Source: JANPPS01 sp965246925 (lineage in GTDB: Bacteria; Pseudomonadota; Alphaproteobacteria; Acetobacterales; Acetobacteraceae). From it: DNA of 64,000 nt. Under the pieces are notes generated by a model, which saw only the letters and a program-made list of their open reading frames with translations, did not search any database and was not told where the DNA came from. The DNA is taken from assembly GCA_965246925.1 (NCBI GenBank), contig OZ251994.1, positions 3,906,001-3,970,000 of the forward strand. The letters are read 5' to 3'. Positions 56,610-64,000 of this stretch are shown piece after piece. A program made the translations under genes and the position numbers. How positions within the stretch are numbered: the first letter of the stretch is position 1; each line of letters begins with the position of its first letter.

Positions 56610-57652
56610 CAGGCCAACTCGTATTCGCTCAGCATGTCGTCTCCCATCGGGCGCAGCGCGGTGCGCCGGAATCGGGGCATCGCCGCCAATACTTGGGTAT
56701 GCAACCGCGCCGCCCCTAGCCCCTGCCCCATCACGGCGGGGGCGTGAAACCAAACGAGCCGGTCCACCAGCCCCGCCGCGAGCAAGCCGCCGGCCAGGCC
56801 CGCCCCGCCCTCCGCCAGCACGCGCGTGAGCCCGGCGGCACCCAACGCCAGCAGCGCCGCCCCGAGATCGACTCCGCCGGGCCCCCGCGGCACCGGAATG
56901 GAGCGGCCATGGTGTCCGGTCAGGTCATCCGCATGCACCACCCACGTATCGTCACCGAGCACCCGCGCGCCCGGCGGCGTCCGCAGATCCGTATCCACCA
57001 CCACCCGCACCGCACGCCCCCGCGCCATGCCCGGCAGCCGGCACGTGAGGTCCGGATCGTCCGCCAGCACCGTGCCGATCCCGGTCATCACCGCGTCATG
57101 CTGCGCCCGCATCTGGTGCACCACCGCGCGCGCGGCCGGGCCGGTGATCCAGCGGCTTTCGCCGGACGCGGTCGCGATCTGGCCATCGAGCGTGGTCGCG
57201 AGCTTCAGCGTCACCATCGGACGGCCCCGGCGCACCCGGCTGAAGAAGCCCGCGAGCGTCACCGCCGCCTCGGCAGTGCCCACGCCCGTCACGACCTCGA
57301 CACCGGCGGCGCGCAGCATCGCGAGGCCCGCGCCGTCCACGCGCGGGTCCGGATCGCCACACGCCACCACGACGCGGGCGACGCCCCCGGCGATCAGCGC
57401 GCCGGCGCAGGGCGGGGTCTGGCCATGGTGGCTACAGGGTTCCAGCGTGACGTAGGCCGTGGCGCCCCTGGCGTCCCCGGCCATGCCAAGGGCCAGCGCC
57501 TCCGCATGCGGACGTCCGCCCGGCGCCGTCGTGCCGGCGCCGAGGACCCGGCCATCCCGCACCAGCACGCAGCCCACGCTCGGGTTCGGCCACGTCGCAC
57601 CCAGCCCGCGCCGGGCTAGCGCCACGGCGGCGCGCATGTACTCCGTGTCCAT
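56609..57652 (-). CDS. ribD: Bifunctional riboflavin deaminase/reductase
   Basis: This 347-residue protein has an N-terminal CMP-deaminase-like domain (MRAAVALARRGLGATWPNPS, zinc site in GRPHAEALALGMAG and TLEPCSHHGQTPPCAGALI) and a C-terminal reductase domain (RPMVTLKLATTLDGQIATAS, GESRWITGPAARAVVHQMRA, VMTGIGTVLADDPDLTCRLP, LAEGGAGLAGGLLAAGLVD). It performs two middle steps of riboflavin synthesis using NADPH. It lies seven bases after nrdR. Confidence 0.95.
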   Translation of the reverse strand: MDTEYMRAAVALARRGLGATWPNPSVGCVLVRDGRVLGAGTTAPGGRPHAEALALGMAGDARGATAYVTLEPCSHHGQTPPCAGALIAGGVARVVVACGDPDPRVDGAGLAMLRAAGVEVVTGVGTAEAAVTLAGFFSRVRRGRPMVTLKLATTLDGQIATASGESRWITGPAARAVVHQMRAQHDAVMTGIGTVLADDPDLTCRLPGMARGRAVRVVVDTDLRTPPGARVLGDDTWVVHADDLTGHHGRSIPVPRGPGGVDLGAALLALGAAGLTRVLAEGGAGLAGGLLAAGLVDRLVWFHAPAVMGQGLGAARLHTQVLAAMPRFRRTALRPMGDDMLSEYELA

Positions 57653-57658
57653 ACCGGC

Positions 57659-58114
57659 CTATGTAGGCTCCTCGAGCGAGCCCAGGAAGGCCTCGAAATC
57701 CTTCGCCTCGCGGAAATCCCGGTACACGCTGGCGAAGCGGACGTAGGCGACGGCGTCCACCTCCTTCAGCGTCTCCATGACCAGCTCACCCAGTTGCTTG
57801 CTGGGAATGTCGTTCTCGCCCGTCGCCTCGAGCTGGCGGACGATGCCGGAGACGATCTTCTCCTGCCGGTCATCCAGCACCGGGCGCTTGCGGAGCGCAA
57901 TGCGAATCGACCGCGCGAGCTTGTCCCGGTCGAACGGCACTCGCCGCCCGTCGGCCTTCAGCACCATCAGGTCGCGCAGCTGCACCCGCTCGATCGTGGT
58001 GAAGCGCTGCCCGCAATTGCCGCACGACCGGCGGCGGCGGATGGCCGAGCCGTCTTCCGACGGCCGGCTGTCTTTCACCTGGCTGTCGTCATGGCCGCAG
58101 AAGGGGCAGAGCAT
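57659..58114 (-). CDS. nrdR: Ribonucleotide reductase repressor NrdR
   Basis: This 151-residue protein has an N-terminal zinc ribbon (MLCPFCGHDDSQVKDSRPSE and CGNCGQRFTTIERV) and an ATP-cone (LMVLKADGRRVPFDRDKLAR, ALRKRPVLDDRQEKIVSGIV). It represses nrd genes by sensing dATP/ATP. No nrd gene or NrdR box was found in this window. Its place between glyA and ribD is the usual alphaproteobacterial arrangement. The start ATG 58114 places the zinc ribbon immediately at the N-terminus. Confidence 0.95.
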   Translation of the reverse strand: MLCPFCGHDDSQVKDSRPSEDGSAIRRRRSCGNCGQRFTTIERVQLRDLMVLKADGRRVPFDRDKLARSIRIALRKRPVLDDRQEKIVSGIVRQLEATGENDIPSKQLGELVMETLKEVDAVAYVRFASVYRDFREAKDFEAFLGSLEEPT

Positions 58115-58146
58115 GACCGGACTAGACTACGAAGACAGCAGCGTAG

Positions 58147-58172
58147 GGTGGAATGCCCGTGTACATTCCACC
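58147..58172. terminator. Hairpin between glyA and nrdR
   Basis: GGTGGAATG (58147-58155) pairs perfectly with CATTCCACC (58164-58172) around an 8-base loop in the glyA-nrdR gap. No T-run follows, so it may attenuate transcription or mark mRNA processing rather than stop it. Confidence 0.45.
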
Positions 58173-58189
58173 ATGCCCAAACGACCGCC

Positions 58190-59488
58190 TCAAGCGTAGA
58201 TCGGGAACCGCGCGCATAGGGCCTGGACGCGGGCGCCGATCGCGGCCTCGACGGACGCGTTCGAGCCGTCATTGGACCGCGCCAGGCCGTCCAGCACCTC
58301 GCCGATCATCATGCCGACTTCCCGAAACTCGGCCAGGCCGAACCCCCGGGTGGTCGCGGCCGGGGTGCCGAGGCGGATGCCGGACGTGATGGCGGGCTTC
58401 TCCGGGTCGAACGGGATGGCGTTCTTGTTGGCGGTCATGTGCGCCCGCTCGAGGCTCGCCTCCGCCGCCTTGCCGGTGACGCGCTTGGGGCGCAGGTCGA
58501 CCAGCATGAGGTGGCTGTCGGTGCCGCCGGTGACGATGTTGCAGCCCTGCTCCATCAGCGTCTCGGCCAGCATGCGGGCATTGTCGATCACGGCCCGCTG
58601 ATAGGTGCGGAACTCCGGACGCAGCGCCTCGCCGAACGCCACCGCCTTGCCGGCGATCACGTGCATCAAGGGCCCACCCTGCAGGCCGGGGAACACGGCG
58701 GAGTTGAATTTCTTCGCCAGCTCCGGATCGTTGGTGAGGATCATGCCGCCGCGCGGGCCGCGCAGGGTCTTGTGCGTCGTGGTGGTGCAGACATGCGCGT
58801 GGGCGATGGGGGATGGATACACCCCGGCCGCGATCAGCCCGGCGTAGTGCGCCATATCGACCATGAACACCGCGCCCACCTCGTCCGCCACGGCGCGGAT
58901 GCGGGCGAAGTCGATCGCGCGGGGATAGGCGCTGCCGCCGGCGATGATCATCTTGGGCCGCTCGGCCCGGGCAAGACGCTCCAGCTCCTCATAATCCAGC
59001 AAGCCGTCATCCTGGCGCACGCCGTACTGCACCGCGCGGAACCATTTGCCGGACAGGTTGGGCGCGGCGCCATGGGTCAGGTGCCCGCCTGCGGCCAGCG
59101 ACATGCCGAGGATGGTGTCACCGGGCTGGATCAGGGCCAGGAACACGGCCTGGTTGGCCTGCGCGCCGGAATGCGGCTGCACGTTGGCGAACTGGCAGCC
59201 GAACAGTGCCTTCGCCCGCTCGATCGCCAGGGTCTCGGCCTTGTCCACCTCGATGCAGCCGCCATAGTAGCGGCGCCCGGGATAGCCCTCGGCGTATTTG
59301 TTAGTCAGCACCGAGCCCTGCGCCTCGAGCACGGCCCGGGATACGATATTTTCGCTGGCGATCAGCTCGATCCCGTCTTGCTGGCGCGCCAGCTCCGCAT
59401 TGATGGCGGAGGCGAGTTCCGGGTCGGCTTCGGCCAGAGACGCACCGAAAAAGCGGTTTTGGCTAATAGATGCGCTCTGTTCGTTCAT
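58190..59488 (-). CDS. glyA: Serine hydroxymethyltransferase
   Basis: This 432-residue PLP enzyme interconverts serine and glycine, supplying methylene-THF. It shows RQQDGIELIASENIVSRAVL, LTNKYAEGYPGRRYYGGC, MVDMAHYAGLIAAGVYPSPI and the PLP lysine in VCTTTTHKTLRGPRGGMIL. GLQGGPLMHVIAGKAVAFGE and the C-terminal SGIRLGTPAATTRGFGLAEF are typical. Length is normal. It is the first gene of the minus-strand glyA-nrdR-rib block. Confidence 0.97.
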   Translation of the reverse strand: MNEQSASISQNRFFGASLAEADPELASAINAELARQQDGIELIASENIVSRAVLEAQGSVLTNKYAEGYPGRRYYGGCIEVDKAETLAIERAKALFGCQFANVQPHSGAQANQAVFLALIQPGDTILGMSLAAGGHLTHGAAPNLSGKWFRAVQYGVRQDDGLLDYEELERLARAERPKMIIAGGSAYPRAIDFARIRAVADEVGAVFMVDMAHYAGLIAAGVYPSPIAHAHVCTTTTHKTLRGPRGGMILTNDPELAKKFNSAVFPGLQGGPLMHVIAGKAVAFGEALRPEFRTYQRAVIDNARMLAETLMEQGCNIVTGGTDSHLMLVDLRPKRVTGKAAEASLERAHMTANKNAIPFDPEKPAITSGIRLGTPAATTRGFGLAEFREVGMMIGEVLDGLARSNDGSNASVEAAIGARVQALCARFPIYA

Positions 59489-59516
59489 GATACCGCCTCA
59501 ATGAGAGGCGGCTAGG

Positions 59517-59996
59517 TTAGCGCGGCGATGCCGTCTCCGCAAACATTCCCTGCGGCGTGGGTGCGCCCATCCAATCCAGCGCCGGACCGCCATTCTTCAG
59601 GCGCCGCGCCCACTTCAGGAAGCGGACCGCCGCAGCCATTGGACCCGGCAACGTCCGGCGAAAGAAGGCCAGCTTGCGAATGGTCTCCTGCACCGTCCAA
59701 TGCACCCGCGACCCGGCCGGAATGAACACGACGTCACCGGGCGAGATGGTGCGCGGGCCCTGGTGGCCATCATCGAGGATCGCTTGGCCGGCCAGGATGT
59801 GGATGGTCTCGTCTTTGTCATACTGCCATTCGAACACACCGGGCGTGCAGTTCCAGACCAGGGTGCAGGCGGTCGTGTCCTTGCTGGTGGACAGCAGCTT
59901 GTTGTGGGCCGTGGGCGTTCCGCTCAGCACCCAGCTGGGCTCGATCGGCGCTGGCTGCAGGGCGGTGGCCACATTGCTAAACTCGATTGCGGGCAT
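59517..59996 (-). CDS. Cupin-domain protein
   Basis: From ATG 59996 the product is 159 residues. A single beta-barrel cupin (EutQ/DUF861-like) has CTPGVFEWQYDKDETIHILA and QAILDDGHQGPRTISPGDVV, then FIPAGSRVHWTVQETIRKLA. The first metal motif is reduced (no clear HxH), though E and H remain. AAGGAG seven bases before 59996 decides the start; the open frame continues upstream without a site. The role is unknown; such cupins often modify small metabolites or sense ligands. Confidence 0.78.
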   Translation of the reverse strand: MPAIEFSNVATALQPAPIEPSWVLSGTPTAHNKLLSTSKDTTACTLVWNCTPGVFEWQYDKDETIHILAGQAILDDGHQGPRTISPGDVVFIPAGSRVHWTVQETIRKLAFFRRTLPGPMAAAVRFLKWARRLKNGGPALDWMGAPTPQGMFAETASPR

Positions 59997-60066
59997 GTGT
60001 AACTCCTTTGCAGAAGCGAGTATGCCGTTGGACAACTTCAGCGTGTGTCAGGAGTAGTCACGAATC

Positions 60067-60900
60067 TCATTTTTGATCCTGCAGAAATCTCACGATCGTT
60101 CCGACGCTTGCCGTGTCCATCAGGGCCGGCGCGTGACCTGTGCCCGGCATGACAAGGGACTGCGCCCCGGCTGCGACCATCTGGTCCAGCGTTTCCGGCA
60201 GTAAAAGGTCGCTCTCCGCACCCCGCACGGCAAGGATCGGAATTCTAACCTGGTCGAACTGGGGCCAGAGGTTGGCATTGGCCGGTTCTGCCGCCCGGAT
60301 CGGCTGAGCGATCGCCGGGTCGTAATGCAGGATATACTGGCTGCCCTGCCGCCGGGCCGAGGTCGCAGCCAAATGCGCCCATTGCGCATCCGTGAGTGGA
60401 CCAAAGGGCGCGTGGACCGTGCGAAGATGGCGTTCAAGGTCCTGCACGCTATCGAAGACCAAAGCGGCGCCGATGTAGTCGCGGATGCGGGCGAGCGCGG
60501 CCTTCGGTATGAACGGGCCGATATCGTTCAGCACCATGCGCGTGATGGGCTGGCCTGGCATCGCCGCGATCAGCATGCCGCAGATGCCGCCGAGCGATGT
60601 GCCGACCCAATGGACCGGGCGGTTCAGGCTGGCGAGCAGGTAGGATAGCGCGGTGACGTAGCTGAGCGGCTGATACAGCGCGGGGTCCGGCAGCCAATCC
60701 GACGCGCCGCGCCCGGGTAGGTCCGGGCAGATGACATAGTGCGTCTGAGCCAGCGCTTGCGCCAACACATCGAAATCCCGCCCGGTCCGGGTAAGGCCGT
60801 GCACGCACACGACCGCCGGTGCGGCCGGATCACCCCAGGCGACGTGAGCCATGCGGTAGAAGGCACCTTGCAGGAGGTAGGGGGTCGCGCCGGAGAACAC
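60067..60900 (-). CDS. Alpha/beta-fold hydrolase
   Basis: This 277-residue hydrolase has VVCVHGLTRTGRDFDVLAQA at the oxyanion strand, CPDLPGRGASDWLPDPALY, nucleophile elbow GTSLGGICGMLIAAMPGQPI (Ser about 110), and a late VMPGTGHAPALMDTASVGTI with catalytic His. The LTRTGRDFD and GRGASDW variants are typical of a group of alphaproteobacterial esterases. Its start is GTG 60900; in-frame ATG (MAHVAWGDPAAP) is possible. A partial REP-like repeat lies just before it. Substrate unknown. Confidence 0.88.
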   Translation of the reverse strand: MFSGATPYLLQGAFYRMAHVAWGDPAAPAVVCVHGLTRTGRDFDVLAQALAQTHYVICPDLPGRGASDWLPDPALYQPLSYVTALSYLLASLNRPVHWVGTSLGGICGMLIAAMPGQPITRMVLNDIGPFIPKAALARIRDYIGAALVFDSVQDLERHLRTVHAPFGPLTDAQWAHLAATSARRQGSQYILHYDPAIAQPIRAAEPANANLWPQFDQVRIPILAVRGAESDLLLPETLDQMVAAGAQSLVMPGTGHAPALMDTASVGTIVRFLQDQK

Positions 60901-60903
60901 CTA

Positions 60904-60930
60904 CTTCCCCCTCTCCCGCTGGCGGCAGGG
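60904..60930 (+). repeat. Degenerate REP-like repeat
   Basis: CCCCCTCTCCCGCTGGCGGCAGGGGG keeps the left REP arm but a diverged right arm and no tail. It lies in the 51-base gap between the hydrolase start and the CoA-transferase stop. Confidence 0.4.
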
Positions 60931-60951
60931 GGGGCTGGCTGGTGCTTGCAC

Positions 60952-62163
60952 CTAGATCACTCCCCGCTCACGCAGGAACGCCAGTCTTGCCTGGGACAGG
61001 CCAAGGTTCTCGCCCAGTACCTCGTCCGTATGCTCGCCCAGCACCGGCGGGCCGCGCCTATAGTCGGCCGGGGTCTCGCTGAGGCGGACCGGGTTGGCGA
61101 TCACCTGCACGCCGTCCGGCGACGCCGAGTGCGGGACCCGGACCACGGTATTGCGCGCCACCACCTGCTCATCGGCGAACACCTGCGCCAGCGTGTTGAT
61201 CGGGCCGCAGCCGATCTTCAGCGCCTCCAGCCGGGTGACCCAATTCACCGTCGTATCGCCCCGCATCACCGGCGCCATCGTGTCCGTCACCAGCTGCCGG
61301 TTGCCGACCCGGGCGGCGTTCGTGGCAAAGCGGGGATCGTCCAGCAAGTGACCGAGCCCGACCGAATCACAGAACCGCTTGAACGTCGGGTCGTTGCCGA
61401 CCGAGAGCACCAAGTATCCATCCTGGGTCTGGAACACCTGATACGGCACGATGTTGGGGTGCTGATTGCCTAAGCGCACCGGGTTCTCGCCTGTCGCCAA
61501 GTAGTTCATGCCCTGATTGGCCAGCCACGCCACGTGAGTGTCGAGCATGCCGATATCCACTTGCTGCCCCTGCCCGGTCGCGTCCCGGTGCCGCAGCGCC
61601 GCCAGGATGCCGATACAGCCGTACAGGCCGGCAAACAGGTCCGCCACGGGCACGCCCACCTTCTGCGGCAAGCCGTCCGGCTCACCCGTCAGGGACATCA
61701 CGCCACCCATGGCCTGCACCAGGCTGTCATAGCCGGGGCGGGGCGCGTAGGGGCCGGTCTGGCCGAAGCCGGTGATGCTGCAATAGATCAGGCGCGGAAA
61801 CTCGGCATGCAGCTGCTCGTAGCCCAGGCCGTACTTGGCCAGCGCGCCGACCTTGAAATTCTCGGCCAGGATGTCGGACCGGGCAATCAGCTGCCGGGCG
61901 ATCTCCTGCCCCTCGGGCTTGGCGATGTCCAGCGTCACGCTGCGCTTGTTACGGTTCACGCCCACGAAATACGCACTCTCCTGCGTGCCCGGCATGAACG
62001 GCGGCGCGAAGCCGCGCGTGTCGTCTCCGGCACCGGGCTTCTCGATCTTGATGACGTCCGCGCCGAGGTCGCCCAGCATCTGCACGCAGGTGGGACCGGC
62101 CAGCACGCGGGTGAGGTCGAACACGGTCAGGCCCTTGAGCGGTCCGGTCGCTTGATCGGTCAT
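60952..62163 (-). CDS. CaiB/BaiF family (class III) CoA transferase
   Basis: This 403-residue enzyme of the formyl-CoA transferase type has MTDQATGPLKGLTVFDLTRV, LAGPTCVQMLGDLGADVIKI, EKPGAGDDTRGFAPPF, NRNKRSVTLDIAKPEGQEIA and YCSITGFGQTGPYAPRPGYD. The catalytic Asp region is QKVGVPVADLFAGLYGCIGI. It moves CoA between carboxylates; the pair of acids is unknown. It is divergent from the aldehyde dehydrogenase gene by under 90 bases, so the two may act in one degradative path. Confidence 0.92.
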   Translation of the reverse strand: MTDQATGPLKGLTVFDLTRVLAGPTCVQMLGDLGADVIKIEKPGAGDDTRGFAPPFMPGTQESAYFVGVNRNKRSVTLDIAKPEGQEIARQLIARSDILAENFKVGALAKYGLGYEQLHAEFPRLIYCSITGFGQTGPYAPRPGYDSLVQAMGGVMSLTGEPDGLPQKVGVPVADLFAGLYGCIGILAALRHRDATGQGQQVDIGMLDTHVAWLANQGMNYLATGENPVRLGNQHPNIVPYQVFQTQDGYLVLSVGNDPTFKRFCDSVGLGHLLDDPRFATNAARVGNRQLVTDTMAPVMRGDTTVNWVTRLEALKIGCGPINTLAQVFADEQVVARNTVVRVPHSASPDGVQVIANPVRLSETPADYRRGPPVLGEHTDEVLGENLGLSQARLAFLRERGVI

Positions 62164-62247
62164 GAGATTGGAACCGCTCCTTACCCTTGTTCGGCGTGCG
62201 CTCAGGGTCCATTAATGGGGCTCAACCGCCACCACAAGGCAGGACCG

Positions 62248-63759
62248 ATGCTCGACAGCCCGCACACGACCCCGGCCGCGCCCACGCTGGACCAGCAGGC
62301 ACTGGCGACCGCGCTGTCCGGCAAGCACTTTATCGGCGGCCGTTTCGTGCCGGCCCGGTCGGGCAAGAGCTTTGCTATCGTGAACCCGGCCACCGGGCTC
62401 GAAGTCGCGCGCGCGGCCGAGGGCGATGCGGATGACGTGAACGCCGCCGTGGCGGACGCCAAGCACGCGCAGCTCGCCTGGGCCAAGATGGCGTCCCGCA
62501 AGCGCGGCGCCCTGGTCGGCCAGTGCGCCGCCATCATCAAGGAGCACGTGGAGGAGCTGGGCCGCCTCATCGCGCTCGAAACCGGCAAGGCGCTCCGCAC
62601 CGAAAGCCGGGTCGAGGCCAACACGGTGGCCGACATCCTGGAGTTCTATGCGGGCCTGGGCGGCGAGTTGAAGGGTGAGACGGTGCCGTTCGCGCCCGGC
62701 GTGCTGAGCGTCACCGTGCGGGAGCCGCTGGGCGTGGTGGGCGCCATCATTCCCTGGAACGTGCCGATGCTGCTGATGGCGCTGAAGATCGCCCCGGCGC
62801 TGGTAGCGGGCAACACGGTGGTGGTGAAATCGGCCGAGGAGGCGCCGCTCGCGGTGCTGCGCATCTGCGAGCTGATGAACCGCGTGCTGCCGCCCGGGTG
62901 TTTCAACATGCTATCGGGCTTCGGCCCGGAGTGCGGCGCGCCGCTGGTGGCGCATCCGGACGTGCGCAAGGTGACGTTCACCGGCAGCGTCGAGGTCGGC
63001 AAGATCGTGGCCCGCGGCGCGGCGGAGAAGCTCGTGCCGGTCACGCTCGAGCTGGGCGGCAAGAGCCCCATGATCATCTTCGGCGACTGTGACTTCGACA
63101 AGACCGTGATGGGCGCCGTCACCTCGATGCGCTTCACCCGGCAGGGTCAGAGCTGCACCGCCGCGTCCCGCATCTATGTGGAGCGCCCGCTGTTCCAGCG
63201 CTTCGTGGACGCGCTGGCCGCCAAGGTGGACGCCATGGTGATGGGCGACCCGCTGGACGAGAAGACCGATATCGGCACCATCATCAGCCAAGATCAGTTC
63301 AAGAAGGTGCAGGGCTTCATCGAGGAGGGCCTGGCGACCCAGGGCGCCACCGGACGCGCCGCCAGCGCCATGCCGTCCGACCCCGCGCTCGCTCGCGGCC
63401 TGTTCATCAGGCCGTATATCTTCAGCAACCTGCCAAACGACAGCCGACTGGTGCAGGAGGAGATCTTCGGCCCCGTCACCTGCGTCTTCCCGTTCGATAA
63501 CGTGGAGACGGTGCTGGCGCAGGCGAACGGCACGGAGTTCGGCCTCGCGGCGTCGCTCTGGACCAATAACCTGAAGATCGGCCTGGACCTCGCGCACCGG
63601 CTCGAGGCGGGGCTGGTGCAGATCAACCAGAACCTGGTGGTGCAGGCCAACCTCAGCTATGGCGGCGTCAAGAGCAGCGGGCTGGGCAAGGAGGCGAGCC
63701 TGGAATCCATGCTCGAGCACTTCACGCATAAAAAAACCATCATGGTCAATTACGGCTGA
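62248..63759 (+). CDS. NAD(P)-dependent aldehyde dehydrogenase
   Basis: From ATG 62248 the product is 503 residues. ALDH signatures are GVVGAIIPWNVPMLLMALKI, cofactor motif FTGSVEVGKIVARGAA, general base Glu in VTLELGGKSPMIIFGDCDFD, catalytic Cys in FTRQGQSCTAASRIYV and EIFGPVTCVFPFDNVETVLA. It oxidises an aldehyde to an acid. ATG 62215 (MGLNRHHKAGPM) is an alternative start. The open frame runs far upstream opposite the CoA-transferase gene but is not coding there. It is followed five bases later by a protease-like gene. Confidence 0.93.
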   Translation: MLDSPHTTPAAPTLDQQALATALSGKHFIGGRFVPARSGKSFAIVNPATGLEVARAAEGDADDVNAAVADAKHAQLAWAKMASRKRGALVGQCAAIIKEHVEELGRLIALETGKALRTESRVEANTVADILEFYAGLGGELKGETVPFAPGVLSVTVREPLGVVGAIIPWNVPMLLMALKIAPALVAGNTVVVKSAEEAPLAVLRICELMNRVLPPGCFNMLSGFGPECGAPLVAHPDVRKVTFTGSVEVGKIVARGAAEKLVPVTLELGGKSPMIIFGDCDFDKTVMGAVTSMRFTRQGQSCTAASRIYVERPLFQRFVDALAAKVDAMVMGDPLDEKTDIGTIISQDQFKKVQGFIEEGLATQGATGRAASAMPSDPALARGLFIRPYIFSNLPNDSRLVQEEIFGPVTCVFPFDNVETVLAQANGTEFGLAASLWTNNLKIGLDLAHRLEAGLVQINQNLVVQANLSYGGVKSSGLGKEASLESMLEHFTHKKTIMVNYG

Positions 63760-63764
63760 CGCGC

Positions 63765-64000
63765 ATGCCCAAGACCGAGCACGGAATCCCGACTAGCCAG
63801 CAGCCGAAGCCGTCCGAGTACAGCTTCGACCTCGAGCATGTGCTGACCGCCGTGGTCGGCCTGCGCGCCACGGTGCCGGACGATGCGTTCACGGCGGAGA
63901 CGCTGGGGACGGAGCGGGCCGGCAGCGCCGTGCACATCCGCCCCGGCCTGTTCCTCACCATCGGCTATCTGATCACCGAGGCCGACAGCGTCTGGCTCAC
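63765..64000 (+). CDS. Trypsin-like (HtrA-type) serine protease, N-terminal part
   Basis: From ATG 63765 an open frame runs off the window end, giving 78 residues. SEYSFDLEHVLTAVVGLRAT, VPDDAFTAETLGTERAGSAV and HIRPGLFLTIGYLITEADSV match the start of trypsin-like S1C proteases, in which the catalytic triad lies further on. No signal peptide is visible at this start. It is five bases downstream of the aldehyde dehydrogenase stop and probably in the same transcript. Confidence 0.7.
   Translation, partial: MPKTEHGIPTSQQPKPSEYSFDLEHVLTAVVGLRATVPDDAFTAETLGTERAGSAVHIRPGLFLTIGYLITEADSVWL

Noticed and set aside
61534..62247. In-frame upstream extension of the aldehyde dehydrogenase
   Set aside because: It lies opposite the CoA-transferase gene and reads as low-complexity antisense sequence; family similarity begins only after the ATG at 62248 (or 62215).

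Overview
This window is a GC-rich stretch of chromosome from an alphaproteobacterium, most likely Rhodospirillales and probably Acetobacteraceae. That placement rests on family knowledge, not on a search. The supporting evidence is a circularly permuted (two-piece) ssrA/tmRNA gene beside an alpha-type sspB, a DUF1013/TrcR cell-cycle regulator, DUF2842 and DUF1192 proteins, a class A rnpB, a ROSE-like thermometer in front of hsp20, and the gene order glyA-nrdR-ribD-ribE-ribBA-ribH-nusB-thiL.

Layout. 1-4300 is accessory: the end of a membrane protein, an EcsC-family protein, a protein fusing a RelE-like fold to a UvrD-type helicase, and a decayed OLD-family ATPase, which together look like the remains of a nuclease/helicase (possibly defence) locus. 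4600-10970 holds DUF2842, apt, a KaiC-like ATPase translationally coupled to a hybrid histidine kinase, a flavin-dependent monooxygenase, a small membrane protein and a ModA-like binding protein. 10995-17343 is a complete SUF iron-sulfur operon (Rrf2 regulator-sufBCDSU-sufT-sufA, minus strand). 17446-23633 holds two LprI-like secreted paralogues, a DUF1800/DUF1501 pair, and an ECF sigma/anti-sigma/fasciclin module. 24059-30442 is mixed metabolism: a GH75-like protein, Nudix, an alpha/beta hydrolase, a diaminopropionate ammonia-lyase-like enzyme, a DenD-like dehydrogenase and a ClC channel. 30598-36703 carries heat shock and cell-cycle/proteolysis functions (hsp20, trcR, ssrA, sspB) with thyX, ribokinase and fumarase.

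36703-47626 holds queuosine genes (queA, tgt, queF, queG). A 1.47-kb IS4-family element sits between queA and tgt, inserted into the centre of a REP palindrome with a 7-bp target duplication. The same region has a glyoxylate carboligase with a divergent IclR regulator. 47902-59488 holds AsmA, a DjlA-like co-chaperone, an AmpD-like amidase, rnpB and the riboflavin/NusB/ThiL/NrdR/GlyA block. 59517-64000 holds a cupin, a hydrolase, a CoA transferase, an aldehyde dehydrogenase and the start of an HtrA/trypsin-like protease.

A family of short palindromic repeats (CCCTCTCC...GGGAGAGGG followed by GGGGTGAGGGAAAC) recurs at seven or more places, singly or as inverted pairs. Copies border or enter coding regions: one supplies the last residues and stop codon of the IclR regulator, and another lies just before tgt. 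The most system-like novelty candidate is the RelE-UvrD fusion with its OLD-family neighbour. The best-supported regulatory finds are the ssrA-sspB adjacency, the ROSE-like hsp20 leader, and candidate operators for the SUF regulator and the IclR regulator.
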